From: Acidobacteriota bacterium
GTDB taxonomy: Bacteria; Acidobacteriota; Terriglobia; Terriglobales; Acidobacteriaceae
Direction: 5' to 3'
Assembly (NCBI GenBank): GCA_003224785.1
Contig: QHZV01000160.1
Span: 1 to 6,644 of the forward strand
DNA length: 6,644 nucleotides
In this document: positions 6,162-6,644 of the stretch, in pieces
Numbering within the stretch: position 1 is the stretch's first letter
How the letters are laid out: the number at the start of each line of letters is the position of its first letter
Program-made: the position numbers and the translations under genes
The notes under the pieces: generated by a model
Told to the model about the DNA's origin: nothing
Database searches by the model: none
What the model saw: only the letters and a program-made list of their open reading frames with translations

Positions 6162-6191
6162 TTGACTCATTTGCAATCCCCCTGCTACAAA
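6162..6191 (+). promoter_or_regulatory. Candidate promoter of the SnoaL-like gene
   Basis: TTGACT at 6162-6167 (5 of 6 to the sigma-70 -35 consensus) and TACAAA at 6186-6191 (4 of 6) are separated by 18 nt. A TG at 6183-6184 forms an extended -10. Transcription would begin about 10 nt before the ATG at 6208, just ahead of the GAGG ribosome site. It is divergent from the mtnP promoter, with about 70 bp between the two -35/-10 regions. Confidence 0.45.
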
Positions 6192-6207
6192 AACCAACGA
6201 GGCGATC

Positions 6208-6644
6208 ATGAAAACGGGATTACAGGTTGGGCTTTTGCTGTTGCTGGCATTCTCTGTTCTCGCGCAGGATAAACCTTCAGTCCACAAATCTGGCATCGCA
6301 GAGAGTTGGATTTCTGCCTGGAACTCGCATGATCCTGACAAGCTCGCAGCAATTTTTACACCAGACATAATGTACGAAGACGTGCCTTTTGCCTCCGTGA
6401 ATCACGGCTCTGCCGAACTGCGCAAGTTTGCGGCGTCAGAGTTTGACGGATCTCCAGACTTGCACGTTGAGTTGGGAAGCAGCTCAATTCAGGGCAACCA
6501 TGGAACTATCGAGTGGACCTTCAGCGGCACCGACAAGGGAATATTCAAGACTGGCAAAAAGTTCAGCGTGCGTGGGGTCAGCATTCTGACGCTGAAGAAT
6601 GGGAAGATTTCCCGCAATGTGGATTACTACGATGCCGCCACTGT
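6208..6644 (+). CDS. Exported SnoaL-like / NTF2-fold protein, 3' end cut by window
   Basis: 145 codons are visible with no stop before the window end. The ATG at 6208 has GAGG 5 nt upstream. Residues 1-19 form a signal peptide (Lys2, then the hydrophobic GLLLLLAFSVLA and a likely cleavage before Gln20), so the mature protein is exported. The mature part is a SnoaL-like polyketide-cyclase/steroid-isomerase fold (NTF2 superfamily), with the helix IAESWISAWNSHDPDKLAAIF (30-50) and the cone-fold motif TPDIMYEDVPF (51-61). Then come HGSAELRKFAASEF (66-79), the strand GTIEWTFSGT (99-108) and SVRGVSILTLKNGKISRNVDYYD (120-142). Family members of about 150-160 aa end soon after such a DYYD motif, so little is missing. 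The fold covers many small-molecule enzymes and binding proteins, so no substrate can be given. It is divergent from mtnP and probably unrelated to it. Confidence 0.82.
   Translation, partial: MKTGLQVGLLLLLAFSVLAQDKPSVHKSGIAESWISAWNSHDPDKLAAIFTPDIMYEDVPFASVNHGSAELRKFAASEFDGSPDLHVELGSSSIQGNHGTIEWTFSGTDKGIFKTGKKFSVRGVSILTLKNGKISRNVDYYDAAT

Noticed and set aside
6144..6368. 74-codon minus-strand frame opposite the SnoaL-like gene
   Set aside because: It is antisense to a gene with a signal peptide, a ribosome site and clear family motifs, and it has no motifs of its own.

Overview
This 6.6 kb window reads as an ordinary housekeeping and accessory stretch of a Gram-negative, soil-type chromosome. 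I infer an acidobacterium (Terriglobia/Koribacter-like). The reasons are moderate GC, an mpl-ldcA-dapF peptidoglycan-recycling cluster with a tripeptide ligase (so a meso-DAP-type wall), the style of the GT-C and MTA phosphorylase proteins, and a CCCAGGTCTCC-type palindrome that I associate with that phylum from memory. No rRNA, tRNA, CRISPR array or transposase is visible.

All complete genes are on the minus strand, in two tight groups. Reading in the direction of transcription, the first group starts at a TATAAT-containing promoter near 6090. It contains mtnP (5'-methylthioadenosine phosphorylase, visibly damaged near its 3' end), a PfkB/ribokinase-family kinase (5233-4310) and a GT-C-type polytopic membrane glycosyltransferase (4313-2616). 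The kinase and glycosyltransferase overlap by 4 bp (ATGA). After a 145-bp gap (2471-2615), the second group is an MgtC/SapB-family membrane protein (2470-1835, TTG start), a DapF-family protein (1838-1050, ATGA overlap), LD-carboxypeptidase LdcA (1049-102, start directly abutting the dapF stop) and the first 25 codons of mpl (77-1). One plus-strand gene diverges from mtnP at 6208: an exported SnoaL/NTF2-like protein cut off by the window end.

The second group makes biochemical sense. LdcA trims the terminal D-Ala from the recycled tetrapeptide, Mpl joins the resulting L-Ala-gamma-D-Glu-meso-DAP tripeptide to UDP-MurNAc, and a DapF would supply the meso-DAP stereochemistry. The striking point is that this DapF-family protein has serine at both positions where the family carries its catalytic cysteines (S75 and S208), with the rest of both active-site motifs intact. 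It is therefore either a Ser/Ser subfamily or a DapF relative with another activity.

Other points worth a second look are three. The mtnP reading frame breaks right after the TDYDC motif, and a recognisable MTAP C-terminus continues in another frame after about 25 missing codons. A palindromic repeat-like element lies in frame inside the glycosyltransferase gene. The mgtC start is ambiguous, and the first helix seems to extend upstream of the only legal start codon. I see no evidence for a new multi-gene defence or mobile system here.
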